Assembly (NCBI GenBank): GCA_001803565.1
Contig: MHDQ01000085.1
Span: 1 to 13,633, forward strand
DNA length: 13,633 nucleotides
Direction: 5' to 3'
From: Nitrospinae bacterium RIFCSPLOWO2_12_FULL_45_22
Lineage (GTDB): Bacteria > 2-12-FULL-45-22
Shown here: piece by piece, positions 13,533-13,633 of the stretch
How the letters are laid out: every line of letters begins with the position of its first letter
Numbering within the stretch: the stretch's first letter is position 1
Position numbers and translations under genes: made by a program
The notes under the pieces: model-generated
The model's database searches: none
What the model was told of the DNA's origin: nothing
What the model saw: only the letters and a program-made list of their open reading frames with translations

Positions 13533-13633
13533 TCATAACCAATGGCCAAACAAATTTATGAACCATTCCTTAACACGATCAGTGAATGGCCGTTTCTTCC
13601 ACTCTTCTAAATGGATCTGATTGGACTCCCTGA
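13533..13633 (-). CDS. probable cardiolipin synthase (phospholipase D family), last 33 codons, truncated by window edge
   Basis: A minus-strand frame open to the right edge ends with TGA at 13533-13535. It encodes RESNQIHLEEWKKRPFTDRV, then KEWFINLFGHWL. This resembles the end of bacterial cardiolipin synthases, where a 'LEEWrkRs...rlkEwlarLlsPlL' segment follows the second HKD motif. The HKD motifs would lie beyond the window. The enzyme makes cardiolipin at the inner membrane. The call rests on a short tail only, so another PLD-family member is possible. Confidence 0.5.
   Translation of the reverse strand, partial: RESNQIHLEEWKKRPFTDRVKEWFINLFGHWL

Overview
The window reads as a chromosomal piece of an anaerobic Gram-negative bacterium, most likely a member of the former Deltaproteobacteria (Desulfobacterota or relatives). 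This is inferred from the mix of acyl-CoA mutase, class III CoA-transferases and a 2,4-dienoyl-CoA-reductase-like flavoenzyme with outer-membrane and envelope genes (OmpA-like lipoprotein, AsmA, cardiolipin-synthase end). No rRNA, tRNA or CRISPR array was seen.

Region 1 (1-7785) is a catabolic acyl-CoA block. It opens with the 3' end of an NAD-dependent epimerase/dehydratase, which meets a minus-strand operon at a bidirectional terminator. That operon runs from about 5310 down to 411. It encodes a fused double CaiB/BaiF CoA-transferase (831 aa), a methylmalonyl-CoA-mutase-like large subunit (555 aa) and a separate B12-binding small subunit (129 aa). A promoter (TTGACA, 17 bp, TATTCT) precedes it. 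Divergently transcribed is an alpha-methylacyl-CoA-racemase-like CaiB/BaiF protein, and convergent to that is an old-yellow-enzyme-type oxidoreductase. A coherent reading is: acid to CoA thioester (transferase), stereo-inversion (racemase), B12-dependent carbon-skeleton rearrangement (mutase), and redox adjustment of an enoyl/dienoyl-CoA (flavoenzyme). This resembles the logic proposed for anaerobic degradation of fumarate-addition products. However, both mutase subunits have lost hallmark residues, so the substrate is probably not methylmalonyl-CoA. This is the most novel part of the window.

Region 2 (8213-10061) is a two-gene minus-strand operon: a glycine-zipper OmpA/Pal-like lipoprotein followed by an exported TolB-like beta-propeller with a calcium-binding (dockerin-type) loop. 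It looks like a Tol-Pal-like pair without the energising subunits.

Region 3 (10080-11288) is a mobile-element graveyard. It holds a short ORF with a strong ribosome binding site inside a hairpin, the 3' end of an ISL3-family element, a 147-bp palindromic MITE-like hairpin, a 244-bp internally deleted IS3-family element with both ends, and the broken start of a membrane-protein gene that the IS3 derivative cuts.

Region 4 (11289-13633) holds a complete AsmA-family gene and, convergent to it, the last 33 codons of a probable cardiolipin synthase. Both concern envelope lipids.
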